The notes under the pieces are model-generated. The model was not told the origin of the DNA, searched no databases, and saw nothing but the letters and a program-made list of their open reading frames with translations. From Caulobacter mirabilis (GTDB lineage: Bacteria; Pseudomonadota; Alphaproteobacteria; Caulobacterales; Caulobacteraceae): a stretch of 64,000 bases of DNA. The stretch covers positions 4,484,001 through 4,548,000 of the forward strand of contig NZ_CP024201.1 in the NCBI RefSeq assembly GCF_002749615.1, read 5' to 3'. Both the position numbers and the translations under genes were made by a program. Positions 45,129 to 53,737 of the stretch are shown piece by piece; the stretch's first letter is position 1, and every line of letters begins with the position of its first letter.

Positions 45129-45266
45129 GAGGCTCCCCGGGGGCGTAGGCGGCCTGACCTTTGCCCAATCATCCCTGAGTCTTCAAGAGGTTGTCGGGGG
45201 TCACATCGTTAAGCGGCCAGCAACCCTGACGTGAAACGGTGTTTTCCGTCTCTTGGAGGGGGCAAG

Positions 45267-45827
45267 GTGACCCGAGAGCGTGCAGCGCGACCGCCGGCGC
45301 CAACCGGCGTTTCGCCCGAATCCGCATACGCGCGACAGCTCGAAGCGACCCTGGTCGGCGCCTCGGGGCGGCCGCTCATTCTCAGCGGTCTCCTGCGTCC
45401 CGAAATCGCCCCCGCCGAATCGGGCCTCTACGGCCAAACTCTGAGTTTCACCGTCGGCGAGCCGGGCGAGGACGGTCACGTGCGCCTGATCGACCCCCAC
45501 CGTCGGAACCCGGTCGAGATCGAACGGATAGAGCTGACCGCCGCCCAAGCGGCGCTGAACGCCGTTCAGCCCCCTGGCCCCGGCGGGCCGCCCTCGCTGA
45601 TCGTGCTCCCGCTGTCCTGGAGCACGGTGCGCAATCCACGGGCGCGTCGCAAACTGCAAAGGCTGGTCACAGCGGCCCGACGACGCTGCCGCGCCGCCGT
45701 CCGGTGCGAGATCCTCGGCGTCAGCGCCGAAACGCCCCCGCCCGCCCTGAAGGAGACGATCGGGGATCTGCGAACGATCTTCCAGGACGTCTTCATCGCG
45801 ACCGAAGGCGGTCGGCCGCAGGACTGA
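45267..45827 (+). CDS. hypothetical protein, 186 residues
   Basis: A soluble basic protein without signal peptide or membrane segment. It has two parts: an alpha/beta N-terminal half (LILSGLLRPEIAPAESGLYG, then VRLIDPHRRNPVEIERIEL) and a Arg-rich helical C-terminal half (RKLQRLVTAARRRCRAAV and LRTIFQDVFIATEG). I do not recognise the family. The GTG at 45267 has GGAGGG six bases upstream (45255-45260) and is preferred to the in-frame ATG at 45231. It is divergent from ihfB and convergent with rpsA. Confidence 0.6.
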   Translation: MTRERAARPPAPTGVSPESAYARQLEATLVGASGRPLILSGLLRPEIAPAESGLYGQTLSFTVGEPGEDGHVRLIDPHRRNPVEIERIELTAAQAALNAVQPPGPGGPPSLIVLPLSWSTVRNPRARRKLQRLVTAARRRCRAAVRCEILGVSAETPPPALKETIGDLRTIFQDVFIATEGGRPQD

Positions 45828-45860
45828 AGTTCCTCTGGGCCCGCCGGGCGGGGTTCAGGC

Positions 45861-45895
45861 AAAGAAAAACCCCGCCCGGATGACTCCGGACGGGG
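45861..45895 (-). terminator. rho-independent terminator of rpsA
   Basis: On the minus strand the stem CCCCGTCCGG / CCGGGCGGGG (45895-45886 with 45879-45870) is followed by TTTTTCTTT. It lies 29 bases past the rpsA stop codon and ends the aroA-cmk-rpsA transcript. Confidence 0.85.
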
Positions 45896-45923
45896 CTCGT
45901 TCTTCCGAGGAAGGTCGGAGGAC

Positions 45924-47636
45924 TTAGTCCTTCGAGGCCTTCTCGCGCAGGGCGGCGCCCAGGATGTCGCCGAGCGAAGCGCCCGAGTCCGAGGACCCGA
46001 ACTGCTCGATGGCTTCCTTTTCTTCCGCCATTTCCAGCGACTTGATCGACACCGACACGCGACGCGCGGCCTTGTCGACGTTGGTCACCTGGGCGTCGAT
46101 GCGGTCGCCCACGGCGAAGCGCTCGGGGCGCTGCTCGTTGCGATCGCGCGACAGGTCCGACTTGCGGATGAAGGCGGTGACCGGAGCGTCGTCTTCACCG
46201 AACTTCACTTCGATGCCGCCCGAGGTCACTTCCGTGACCGTGACGGTGACGGTCTGGCCCTTGCGGTAGCCGTCGCCGGCCAGCGGATCGCCGGCCAGTT
46301 GCTTCACGCCGAGCGAGATACGCTCCTTGTCGACGTCGACGTCCAGGACCTTCGCCTTGATGACGTCGCCCTTCTTGTAGCGAGCCATGGCTTCTTCGCC
46401 CGGCGCGTTCCAGTCCAGGTCCGACAGGTGGACCATGCCGTCGATATCGCCGTCCAGGCCGACGAACAGGCCGAACTCGGTGGCGTTCTTGACTTCGCCC
46501 TCGACGGTCGAGCCGATCGGGTGCGCCGACAGGAAGGCTTCCCACGGATTGGCCAGAGCCTGCTTCAGGCCCAGCGAGACGCGGCGCTTGGAGCTGTCGA
46601 CGTCCAGAACGATGACGTCCACTTCCTGCGAGGTGGAGACGATCTTGCCCGGATGGACGTTCTTCTTGGTCCAGGACATTTCCGAAACGTGCACCAGGCC
46701 TTCAACGCCCGGCTCCAGCTCCACGAAGGCGCCGTAGTCGGTGATGTTGGTGATGCGGCCGGTGTACTTGGCGCCGACCGGGTACTTGGCTTCCACGCCG
46801 TCCCACGGATCCGACTGCAGCTGCTTCATGCCGAGGCTGATGCGCTGGGTGTCCGGATTGATCTTGATGATCTGGACCTTCACGGTGTCGCCGACCGCCA
46901 GCACTTGCGACGGGTGCGAGACGCGCTTCCAGCTCATGTCGGTGACGTGCAGCAGGCCGTCGATGCCGCCCAGGTCCACGAACGCGCCGTAGTCGGTGAT
47001 GTTCTTGACCACGCCTTCGCGGATTTCGCCCTCTTGCAGCTGGCTGACCAGCTCGGTGCGCTGTTCGGCGCGGGCTTCCTCCAGGATGGCGCGACGCGAG
47101 ACGACGATGTTGCCGCGCGGACGGTCCATCTTCAGGATGGCGAAGGGCTGCTCCTTGCCCATCAGCGGGCCGACGTCGCGCACCGGACGGATGTCGACTT
47201 GCGAGCCCGGCAGGAAGGCCGAGGCGCCGCCCAGGTCGACGGTGAAGCCGCCCTTCACGCGGCCGACGATCGAACCCATGACCGGCTCGCCCTTGGCGAA
47301 CACGACTTCCAGGCGGGTCCAGGCTTCTTCGCGCTTGGCCTTCTCGCGGCTGATGACCGCTTCGCCGAGGGCGTTTTCGAGGCGCTCGAGGAAGACCTCG
47401 ACCGTGTCGCCGACCTTGATGGTGGGCTTGCCGTCTTCGCCGACGCCGAATTCCTTGATCTGGATGCGGCCTTCGGTCTTGAGACCGACGTCGACGATCG
47501 CGAAGTCCTTCTCGATGCCGACGACCTTGCCCTGGATGACGGTGCCTTCGGCGAAGTCGCCGGAGCCGCCCATCGAGGCGTCGAGGAGCGCCGCGAAATC
47601 GTCGCGGCTCGGGTTCAGGCTGAGATCATCGGCCAT
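45924..47636 (-). CDS. rpsA: 30S ribosomal protein S1
   Basis: A 570-residue protein with six S1/OB-fold repeats. The third to sixth are the clear RNA-binding ones, marked by DYGAFVDLGGIDGLLHVTDM, DYGAFVELEPGVEGLVHVSE and EFGLFVGLDGDIDGMVHLSD. S1 brings mRNA to the 30S subunit, which matters here because many genes use weak or non-ATG starts. The ATG at 47636 (MADDLSLNPSRDDF) gives the family N-terminus; the 48 extra codons upstream lie in the leader region. Confidence 0.97.
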   Translation of the reverse strand: MADDLSLNPSRDDFAALLDASMGGSGDFAEGTVIQGKVVGIEKDFAIVDVGLKTEGRIQIKEFGVGEDGKPTIKVGDTVEVFLERLENALGEAVISREKAKREEAWTRLEVVFAKGEPVMGSIVGRVKGGFTVDLGGASAFLPGSQVDIRPVRDVGPLMGKEQPFAILKMDRPRGNIVVSRRAILEEARAEQRTELVSQLQEGEIREGVVKNITDYGAFVDLGGIDGLLHVTDMSWKRVSHPSQVLAVGDTVKVQIIKINPDTQRISLGMKQLQSDPWDGVEAKYPVGAKYTGRITNITDYGAFVELEPGVEGLVHVSEMSWTKKNVHPGKIVSTSQEVDVIVLDVDSSKRRVSLGLKQALANPWEAFLSAHPIGSTVEGEVKNATEFGLFVGLDGDIDGMVHLSDLDWNAPGEEAMARYKKGDVIKAKVLDVDVDKERISLGVKQLAGDPLAGDGYRKGQTVTVTVTEVTSGGIEVKFGEDDAPVTAFIRKSDLSRDRNEQRPERFAVGDRIDAQVTNVDKAARRVSVSIKSLEMAEEKEAIEQFGSSDSGASLGDILGAALREKASKD

Positions 47637-47758
47637 GTGTTGAACAGTCTCTAGGGTTGCGGAACGGCCTAATGGCGGGATTGCCGGTGAGAGTCCGGGC
47701 GTTCCATAGGTTTGAGGAGTTTGTGCACCCGCGGCCATCGAGCCCCGGCGCGTTGGAT

Positions 47759-48409
47759 TTAGCCCTTGGCGGTTTCCCACCGGCTTCGCGCCGCCTCGAC
47801 GATGCGGCGGGCCGCATCGAAGGCCGCGTCTATACTCATTTCAGTGGTATCCAGCAAGACCGCGTCGTCCGCCGGCCGCATCGGCGACTCGGCCCGGGCG
47901 CCGTCGCGCTCGTCCCGGATGCGGATGTCGGCGAGGATGTCTTCGTAGGCGACGGTCTCGCCCTGGCCGGTCAACTGCTTCCAGCGCCGCTCGGCGCGCA
48001 CTTCCGGCGAGGCCGTGACGTAGAGCTTCGCCGGGGCCCGAGGCGCGATCACGGTGCCGATGTCGCGGCCGTCGAGCACCGCGCCGGGCTCCTGCGCGGC
48101 GAAGGCCAGCTGAAAATCGCGCAGCACCTGGCGGACAGGCGTGTAGATCGCCACCCGGCTGGCCGCCTCGCCCGCGGCGCGGGTGCGGACCTCGGGGCGC
48201 TCCAACTCTTGCGGATCCAACGCCTTCGCCGCCGCCACGGCCGCCGCCTCGTCGCCCAGGTCGCCGCCGCTTTCCAGCACCTTCACGCCGACGGCGCGAT
48301 ACAGCAGGCCGGTGTCGAGCACCGGGAAGCCGTACAGGGCCCCAAGTTTGACGGCGATGGTGCCCTTGCCGGACGCGGCGGGGCCATCGACGGCGATGAC
48401 GAAGCCCAA
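47759..48409 (-). CDS. cmk: cytidylate kinase
   Basis: A 216-residue NMP kinase. The P-loop is VIAVDGPAASGKGTIA, then DTGLLYRAVG binds the nucleotide, and DGRDIGTVIAP with AELYVTASPEVRA-like KLYVTASPEVRAERR complete the family pattern. It phosphorylates CMP and dCMP. The start is TTG at 48409, three bases past the aroA stop, with GGAGGG in the aroA end as ribosome site. The order aroA-cmk-rpsA is widely conserved. Confidence 0.94.
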   Translation of the reverse strand: MGFVIAVDGPAASGKGTIAVKLGALYGFPVLDTGLLYRAVGVKVLESGGDLGDEAAAVAAAKALDPQELERPEVRTRAAGEAASRVAIYTPVRQVLRDFQLAFAAQEPGAVLDGRDIGTVIAPRAPAKLYVTASPEVRAERRWKQLTGQGETVAYEDILADIRIRDERDGARAESPMRPADDAVLLDTTEMSIDAAFDAARRIVEAARSRWETAKG

Positions 48410-48412
48410 GCC

Positions 48413-49732
48413 TCAACCCTCCGCGATGTCGCCGCCGAGCCCGCGCATCAACGACGCGAAGGTCGGAAAGCTGGTGGCGATCATGCCCGGCTCGTCGACA
48501 CGCACCGGTTCGCGGGCGGCCAGGCCGAGGATCAGGTGGCTCATGGCGATGCGATGGTCTCCGTGGGTCGTGATCATGCCGCCGCCGCGCGGCGCGGCGC
48601 CGGTTCCTCGGACCATGAAGCCTTCAGGCTCCTCCACGACCTCGACGCCGCACGCCTGCAGGCCGGCCGCCATCAGGGCGATGCGGTCGCTCTCCTTGAC
48701 CCGCATCTCGCCGACGCCGCGCATCACGGTCTCACCGGTCGCGAAGGCGGCGGCGACGGCCAGGATCGGATACTCGTCGATCATGCTGGGCGCGCGCTCG
48801 GGCGGCACCACGACGCCGGTCAGGGCGGAATGCCGGACCACGATGTCGCCGACCTCCTCGCCGCCCGCTTCGCGCTGGTTGGTGATGGTCAGGTCGCCGC
48901 CCATCTCGATCAGGGTCTCGAACAGACCGGTGCGCGAGCTGTTCAGCATCACGCCCTCGATGGTGATCTCCGATCCCGGCGTGATCAGGCCGGCCACGAT
49001 CGGGAAGGCGGCGGACGACGGATCCCCCGGCACCTCGACATGAGTTCCGGTCAGGGCCTGGCCGGCGGGCAGGCGGACGTGCCGGCCGTCCTCGCGATCG
49101 GCGACGATCACCTCGGCCCCAAAGGCGCGCAGCATCCGCTCGGTGTGATCCCGGGTCGCTTCCGGCTCGATCACGGTCACGCCGCCTTCAGCGTTGAGAC
49201 CGGCCAGCAGCACCGCCGACTTCACCTGGGCCGAGGCCATGGGCAGGACGTAGGTCAGGCCCTTCAGGGCGCCGCCGTGCAGGGTCAGCGGCAGGCGGCC
49301 GCCGTCTCGCGCCTCGTAGCGGACGCCCATCTCGGACAGCGGCTCCAGGACCCGGCCCATCGGCCGCTTCTGGAGCGACGCATCGCCGGTGAAGGTCGCG
49401 GTGATCGGAAAGCCCGCCGCGGCGCCCATGATCAGCCGCACGCCGGTTCCCGCATTGCCGCAGTCGATCACCTGGGCCGGCGTCGAGAAGCCGCCATGGC
49501 CCTCGATCGTCCATTCGCCCTCGCCCGTGCGGCCGACTGTCGCGCCGAAGGCCTGCATGGCCCGGCCGGTCGCCAGAATGTCCTCGCCTTCGAGCAGACC
49601 GGACACGGTCGTGCGGCCGGTTGCGAGCGCGCCGAGGATCAACGCGCGGTGGGAAATCGACTTGTCGCCGGGGACGCGAATACGCCCGCGCAACGCTGCG
49701 CCGGGGCGGGCCGAAAGCACGGCGGTCGTCAT
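48413..49732 (-). CDS. aroA: 3-phosphoshikimate 1-carboxyvinyltransferase (EPSP synthase)
   Basis: A 439-residue shikimate pathway enzyme. The N-terminal motif is RVPGDKSISHRALILGALA, the phosphoenolpyruvate-site block is CGNAGTGVRLIMG, and VKESDRIALMAAGL with THGDHRIAMSHLILGL lie in the C-terminal half. The NAGTG (rather than NAGTA) and the overall pattern fit a class II-type enzyme, some of which tolerate glyphosate; this is a tendency of the class, not proof. The ATG at 49732 (MTTAVLSARPG) gives the normal N-terminus. Confidence 0.95.
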   Translation of the reverse strand: MTTAVLSARPGAALRGRIRVPGDKSISHRALILGALATGRTTVSGLLEGEDILATGRAMQAFGATVGRTGEGEWTIEGHGGFSTPAQVIDCGNAGTGVRLIMGAAAGFPITATFTGDASLQKRPMGRVLEPLSEMGVRYEARDGGRLPLTLHGGALKGLTYVLPMASAQVKSAVLLAGLNAEGGVTVIEPEATRDHTERMLRAFGAEVIVADREDGRHVRLPAGQALTGTHVEVPGDPSSAAFPIVAGLITPGSEITIEGVMLNSSRTGLFETLIEMGGDLTITNQREAGGEEVGDIVVRHSALTGVVVPPERAPSMIDEYPILAVAAAFATGETVMRGVGEMRVKESDRIALMAAGLQACGVEVVEEPEGFMVRGTGAAPRGGGMITTHGDHRIAMSHLILGLAAREPVRVDEPGMIATSFPTFASLMRGLGGDIAEG

Positions 49733-49847
49733 GCCGGGCGTCACTCCTGGAAAGGGGCGGGAGAACAAAGGGTTTTGCTTTTGACAGCGCCCCCGTCGCG
49801 TGGCAAGGGAGCCGCCGCTTTCAGCATAGCCTTCAGAGGATCGCCCC

Positions 49848-50333
49848 TTGGCCAATCCCGAACTGGGCGCAAAACAAATCTGCCCCAACTGCTCGTCCAA
49901 ATTCTACGACCTCGGTCGTCGCCCGGCCGTGTGCCCCAAGTGCGGCGAGACCTTCGACCCCGAAGAAGCCATCCGTAACCGCCGCGTGCGCGCCCGCTCG
50001 GCCGCTCCGGACTACGAGGCGGACGAGGAGAAGGAAAACACCAAGCCCGCGACCGAGGACGGCGACGGCTTCGAGGACGAAGCCGATCAGACCCCGGAAA
50101 TCGACGACGAGGCCGCGGCCGAGCCGATCGAGACCGACGACGACGATTCCGGCGACGAGTCGGGCGCGGCTCCGTCGGGCGGCGATGACCTGGGCGTCGA
50201 CTTCGCCGAGGATGAAGACCTGGCCGACGACGCCGACGAGGACGTTCCCTTCCTCGAGGACGAGGACGAGGACGACTTCCCGGAAGACGAAATCGACGGC
50301 CTGCCGGGTGAAGAGGACGCCGACGACCGGTAA
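49848..50333 (+). CDS. TIGR02300 (FYDLN acid) family protein
   Basis: A 161-residue protein in two parts. The N-terminal 45 residues hold a zinc-ribbon-like pair of CxxC motifs (ICPNCSSKFYDLGRR and VCPKCGETFDPEEA). FYDLG is the signature position that gives the alphaproteobacterial family its FYDLN name. The remaining ~100 residues are extremely acidic and probably disordered. The start is TTG at 49848, with AGAGGA seven bases upstream. Function is unknown; the architecture suggests a nucleic-acid or protein-binding ribbon with an acidic tail. Divergent from aroA. Confidence 0.85.
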   Translation: MANPELGAKQICPNCSSKFYDLGRRPAVCPKCGETFDPEEAIRNRRVRARSAAPDYEADEEKENTKPATEDGDGFEDEADQTPEIDDEAAAEPIETDDDDSGDESGAAPSGGDDLGVDFAEDEDLADDADEDVPFLEDEDEDDFPEDEIDGLPGEEDADDR

Positions 50334-50340
50334 AAAACCG

Positions 50341-50370
50341 GGCCCTGAAATTTTTCCATTTCAGGGCCTT
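50341..50370 (+). terminator. hairpin after the TIGR02300 gene
   Basis: A perfect 11-bp stem (50341-50351 with 50358-50368) closes over TTTTCC, eight bases past the stop codon. The following T-run is only two bases, so strength is uncertain. Confidence 0.55.
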
Positions 50371-50444
50371 GATCGGCGAGGGATCACGGCATAGAAGTCG
50401 CGCCCTCGCCGCCGGCCACCCGGCGACGGGACACCAGAGACCTC

Positions 50445-50520
50445 GGGGCTATAGCTCAGCTGGTAGAGCGCTTGAATGGCATTCAAGAGGTCAGCGGTTC
50501 GACTCCGCTTAGCTCCACCA
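50445..50520 (+). tRNA. tRNA-Ala, anticodon GGC
   Basis: A complete 76-base cloverleaf with encoded CCA. The acceptor stem GGGGCTA pairs with TAGCTCC and contains the G3-U70 wobble pair that identifies alanine tRNAs. The D arm is AGCTCAGCTGGTAGAGC, the anticodon loop is ATGGCAT with GGC at 50478-50480, and the T arm is AGCGG-TTCGACT-CCGCT. It reads GCC and GCU codons. Confidence 0.97.
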
Positions 50521-50522
50521 AT

Positions 50523-50560
50523 GAAGGCCCGCCGGTAACCCCGGCGGGCCTTCGCCTTTT
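50523..50560 (+). terminator. rho-independent terminator of tRNA-Ala
   Basis: A 13-bp perfect stem (50523-50535 with 50541-50553) with loop TAACC is followed by GCCTTTT, starting two bases after the tRNA CCA end. Confidence 0.8.
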
Positions 50561-50571
50561 GGGTCCGCCGT

Positions 50572-50907
50572 TTAGCCGCGTCGGCGGCGGCCGCGGATTG
50601 CGCGCGTGGCGGCGGCGAGAAGCGCCAGATTGAGACCCAGGGCGCCGAGCGCCAGCAGCAGCGTCGCCAGGCGGTCGTCCGCCCCCAAACCCACGGCGAG
50701 GCTCCAGGGCAGCCCCAAGAGGCGGGCCGCGTCTGCGGCCCCTGGATCCGCCCCCAGGCCCGCCAGACCAAACAGGCCCGCCGCCGCGACGGCGCCGGTC
50801 AGCAGCGCCAGAAGCGCGTAGATCACCGAGGTCACGGCAAACAGGCGCGCGACCATCTCGCGCCGCTCGCCGCCTCGACTGAGGGGCTCATGGAGAAGCA
50901 GGCTCAT
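50572..50907 (-). CDS. small integral membrane protein, hypothetical
   Basis: A 111-residue protein. After a charged N-terminus (HEPLSRGGERREM) come two or three hydrophobic segments (LFAVTSVIYALLALLTGAVA, then LLLALGALGLNLALLAAAT) and an Arg-rich end (RAIRGRRRRG). A strong ribosome site (AAGGAG) lies seven bases upstream of the ATG at 50907. I do not recognise a family. The gene is alone, between tRNA-Ala and a lipoprotein gene. Confidence 0.6.
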   Translation of the reverse strand: MSLLLHEPLSRGGERREMVARLFAVTSVIYALLALLTGAVAAAGLFGLAGLGADPGAADAARLLGLPWSLAVGLGADDRLATLLLALGALGLNLALLAAATRAIRGRRRRG

Positions 50908-51023
50908 GGATGGTCTCCTTCGACGGCGGCGCGCCCCGCCGTCGAAGCGATTCGACGGACATCGACACGCCGAGAGAGGGTCGGTCCCTCCGGCGAAGAG
51001 TTAACGCCCGTCCGCCGCCCAAT

Positions 51024-51620
51024 TCAACCAGCAGGCGAAACGCGCGCCGATTCCATGATCCTCTGCACTTCGGGCGCCTGAGCCGCGAAATAGTGCTCGG
51101 CCGGGGCCAGGTAGAGAATCACGTAGAGGCGCTCGCCGGTTTCGACCACCTGGGCCACGCCTGAGATGTCGAGCCCATCCGCGGTCTTGGCCGAGACGTC
51201 GACCCGCAGCCCCGACGCGCCGCCGGCGACGGCGGGACGCGGATTGGCCGTCTCAACCCGCTGGTAGTCCAGGGCCGCGACACTGTCGGCGACGAACTCG
51301 ATCTGCTCGACCGGAGTCATCCCCGTCTTCCAGACCGGAGTCGGGCGCTCCTTCGCGGACGGCTTGACCAGGAACTCGCCGGACTTGAGGCCGTCGGCGA
51401 TATAGAGTCGGTTCAGGAACGGCCCATCGATCGAGAGCAGGCGGACGTTCTTGGGCCGCCAGGGCATGATCACGCTGATGTCGGACCATTCCCGGCCCAG
51501 CGTCACGGCGTGCCCCCCCACTGCATAGGGACCCGCCGGAGCCGAGGTGACGGTCGCGCAGGCCGACAGGCCGAGCAGCATCAGGGCGGCCGCGGGGCCG
51601 AGGAGACGACGAGCGATCAT
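51024..51620 (-). CDS. putative outer-membrane lipoprotein, last gene of the M48 trio
   Basis: A 198-residue protein with a lipoprotein signal peptide and lipobox LGLSAC (Cys near residue 21). The mature part is about 175 residues of mixed alpha/beta (VRLLSIDGPFLNRLYIADGL, VEQIEFVADSVAALDY, GLDISGVAQVV). No known domain is evident. Its ATG overlaps the stop of the M48 protease gene by four bases, so the proteins are probably made together in a fixed ratio. Confidence 0.75.
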   Translation of the reverse strand: MIARRLLGPAAALMLLGLSACATVTSAPAGPYAVGGHAVTLGREWSDISVIMPWRPKNVRLLSIDGPFLNRLYIADGLKSGEFLVKPSAKERPTPVWKTGMTPVEQIEFVADSVAALDYQRVETANPRPAVAGGASGLRVDVSAKTADGLDISGVAQVVETGERLYVILYLAPAEHYFAAQAPEVQRIMESARVSPAG

Positions 51621-52858
51621 GTTCCGCTGCTCCCGTTGAGTTTCTTGAGATTGGCTTCGACCATCCAGCGATCCTGGGCGTCCGGCGCCTTGGCGAGGTA
51701 GGCCGCATAGGACTGGCGCGCGCCGTCGGATTGGCCGGCCTTCATCTGCAGATCGCCCAGCTCCCGCCAGACGGCCGTGGGGGCGTCAGGATGCGCCGAC
51801 GCCTTCTGATAAGCCTCCAGGGCCAGCCCTGCGTCGCTGTCGCCGCGACGACGCCTGTAGGCCTCGCCCTTGTAGAAACCGAGCACGCCCAGGTCCTCGC
51901 CATCGGCGGCCAGCCGCTCGATCAGGTGCAGGGTCTGGCCGTAGTCCCGCCGTCGCAGATCATCCTTCAGCCAGGCGCCGAGATGCGGTCGGATGGCGGC
52001 GCGATATCGGGCGCGGCCGGCGTCCCCGCCTTCGGGATGCGCCTTGGCCTGTGCGTCGAGGGCGGCGATACGGTCGTTGGTCACCGGGTGGGTGGAGAAG
52101 ATGCTGGCGACGGCCTGCTCCTTGCGGACCTTCGGAAAGTCCGAGGCGGCCGTCTCGGCCTGCAGCGCCCGCCAGATGTCGGCCCCGGCCTTGGCCTCGT
52201 AGCCTGCCTTGATCGCCAGCTCCGCGCCCAGCCGATCCGCATCTTCCTCCTGCTCGCGAGAGAAGGAGAAAAGGCTGGCGATCGCGGCCAGGTAGATGAT
52301 GTCCACCACCGCCCCGGCGGCGTCGTTGATCGAGCGGGCCGCGGACGCGCTGCCGCTGTTGGCGCCCGCCGCTGCGCCGGCGACCGCCACGGCGACCGAC
52401 AGGGCCATGACCGCGTTGCTCCGGGCCTTGGCCGCGCGCCAGGCGTTGAGCGAATGCTGATGTGAGAAATGGCTGGTCTCGTGCCCCAGGACGAAGGCGA
52501 GCTCCGCCTCGTCCGTCGCCCGCAGGAGCAGGCCCGACCAGACCTCCATATAGCCGTTCGGCGCCATCTGGGCGTTGAAGAAGGGCCGATCCATCACATA
52601 GACGCGCACGTCATTGCAGTGGTCGGACGCCACCTTGCAGGCGACGCCCCGCACATAGGCCGTCAGAGCCGGGTCGCTGTTGACCTCGGCCTTGGTCTTG
52701 GCCGCCCCTTCCGCCTTGTCGGACGCCGACCAGAGGCCGCCCTCGTCGGTGTTCTCCGCCGGCCGCAGCCCCGCGGCGCGGGGCCCCGCCTCTGCAGCCC
52801 AGCCGCCTTGGCCGACCAGCAAGGCGCCCGCGGCGAACAGGGCTGTCGCCCGCCTCAC
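51617..52858 (-). CDS. periplasmic M48 family metalloprotease with TPR repeats (BepA-like)
   Basis: A 413-residue exported protease. The signal peptide covers about 1-21 (ALFAAGALLVGQGGWAAE). The zinc site is FVLGHETSHFSHQHS (HExxH), with the third ligand in REQEEDADRLGAE. TPR-like helices fill the C-terminal third (HLIERLAADGEDLGVLGFYK onward, WRELGDLQMKAGQSDGARQS). BepA-type proteases check outer membrane protein assembly. The start is GTG at 52858, overlapping the stop of the upstream lipoprotein gene (GTGA). Two short hydrophobic stretches near residues 175-220 are unusual for a soluble protease and may touch the membrane. Confidence 0.85.
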   Translation of the reverse strand: MRRATALFAAGALLVGQGGWAAEAGPRAAGLRPAENTDEGGLWSASDKAEGAAKTKAEVNSDPALTAYVRGVACKVASDHCNDVRVYVMDRPFFNAQMAPNGYMEVWSGLLLRATDEAELAFVLGHETSHFSHQHSLNAWRAAKARSNAVMALSVAVAVAGAAAGANSGSASAARSINDAAGAVVDIIYLAAIASLFSFSREQEEDADRLGAELAIKAGYEAKAGADIWRALQAETAASDFPKVRKEQAVASIFSTHPVTNDRIAALDAQAKAHPEGGDAGRARYRAAIRPHLGAWLKDDLRRRDYGQTLHLIERLAADGEDLGVLGFYKGEAYRRRRGDSDAGLALEAYQKASAHPDAPTAVWRELGDLQMKAGQSDGARQSYAAYLAKAPDAQDRWMVEANLKKLNGSSGT

Positions 52859-53547
52859 AGCGGAATGTCCTTCAGAAGTCCTTTGGTCAGCTCCGCCGCG
52901 CCCTCCGGCGAACGCATGTCGGCGCTGGGCGAAGCCTGGGCCAGGTTGAACCAGACGACCTGCCCCGTCTTCAGATCGACCAGGGACGCGAAGGCCTGCT
53001 GACCGCCCAGCGGAATGCCGACGCCCAACGCGGCCATGCCAACCATCATCGCCACGCGAGCGCCGCTGGAATAGGACCCTCGTCCGTAGACGAACAGGGC
53101 GTAGTCCGCCTGATAGGTCTCGCCCAGCGTCTTGGCGCCCTCGCCGAGGGTCCAGTCGAATGATCCCGACTTCGTCGGCAGCGGGATGAAACCGTACTGG
53201 AACAGCAGGATCGAGTTGCCGACCGCGCCGTGCAGCCGCAGCAGCTGGCCGTTGCGGCCCGCCATGGCGTCGTCCGGGTCGAGCCGCTTGAAGCCGTGAG
53301 ACCTGCCCTCCAGGGCCTCCTCGATGGCGGCCTGGAGATTGTCGCGCCCTGCGGTCGTCCAGTCCGCGCGCGGCTCCTGGACCCCCGAGGCCGTCAACAG
53401 ATGGAGCTGGATGTCGGGCTCGACGACCAGGATGCGCGCGCCCGGCGCGGGCTTCGTGGCGGCGGCTCCGGCCGCCGACTTGACGTTCGTGGTCGTGCAG
53501 GCCGCCAGCAGCAGGCAGGCGGCGGCCAGCGCCAGGATGCGCTTCAT
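52855..53547 (-). CDS. putative lipoprotein, first gene of the M48 trio
   Basis: A 230-residue protein with signal peptide and lipobox LLLAAC (Cys near residue 17). The mature domain begins with a beta strand carrying ARILVVEPDIQLHLL and later has DYALFVYGRGSYSSGARVAM and QAFASLVDLKTGQVVWFN. That pattern resembles CsgG/GNA1162-like outer-membrane-associated lipoproteins, but the match is only general. It heads a three-gene set with four-base overlaps, followed by the M48 protease and another lipoprotein. Confidence 0.72.
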   Translation of the reverse strand: MKRILALAAACLLLAACTTTNVKSAAGAAATKPAPGARILVVEPDIQLHLLTASGVQEPRADWTTAGRDNLQAAIEEALEGRSHGFKRLDPDDAMAGRNGQLLRLHGAVGNSILLFQYGFIPLPTKSGSFDWTLGEGAKTLGETYQADYALFVYGRGSYSSGARVAMMVGMAALGVGIPLGGQQAFASLVDLKTGQVVWFNLAQASPSADMRSPEGAAELTKGLLKDIPL

Positions 53548-53737
53548 GTCTGGTGTCCCCCCGAACCCCCGATTGATTGCGGGACATAAGCGCGTTTTCG
53601 CGAAGGCGCCTAGACAGGATCACCGTCTTGCGGGCGACGCCGGCAATCGCCACTTATCCGCATACGTCCGTGTGTGCGGCGCCGATCCAGGGCCGGATGC
53701 ACGGAGAGTCGCTTCGACGAGGACTCCTGTAGGCAAG

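Noticed and set aside
46299..47654. 451-codon open frame opposite rpsA
   Set aside because: Shadow of rpsA, with biased composition and no ribosome site.
53620..53660. sigma-32 promoter before hsp20
   Set aside because: A CTTGCG and a loosely placed downstream block can be found, but they fit the consensus too poorly to report.
53650..53665. TTATCCGCA near hsp20 as a DnaA box or part of an origin
   Set aside because: One mismatch and a single copy; no cluster of boxes or AT-rich unwinding region is nearby.
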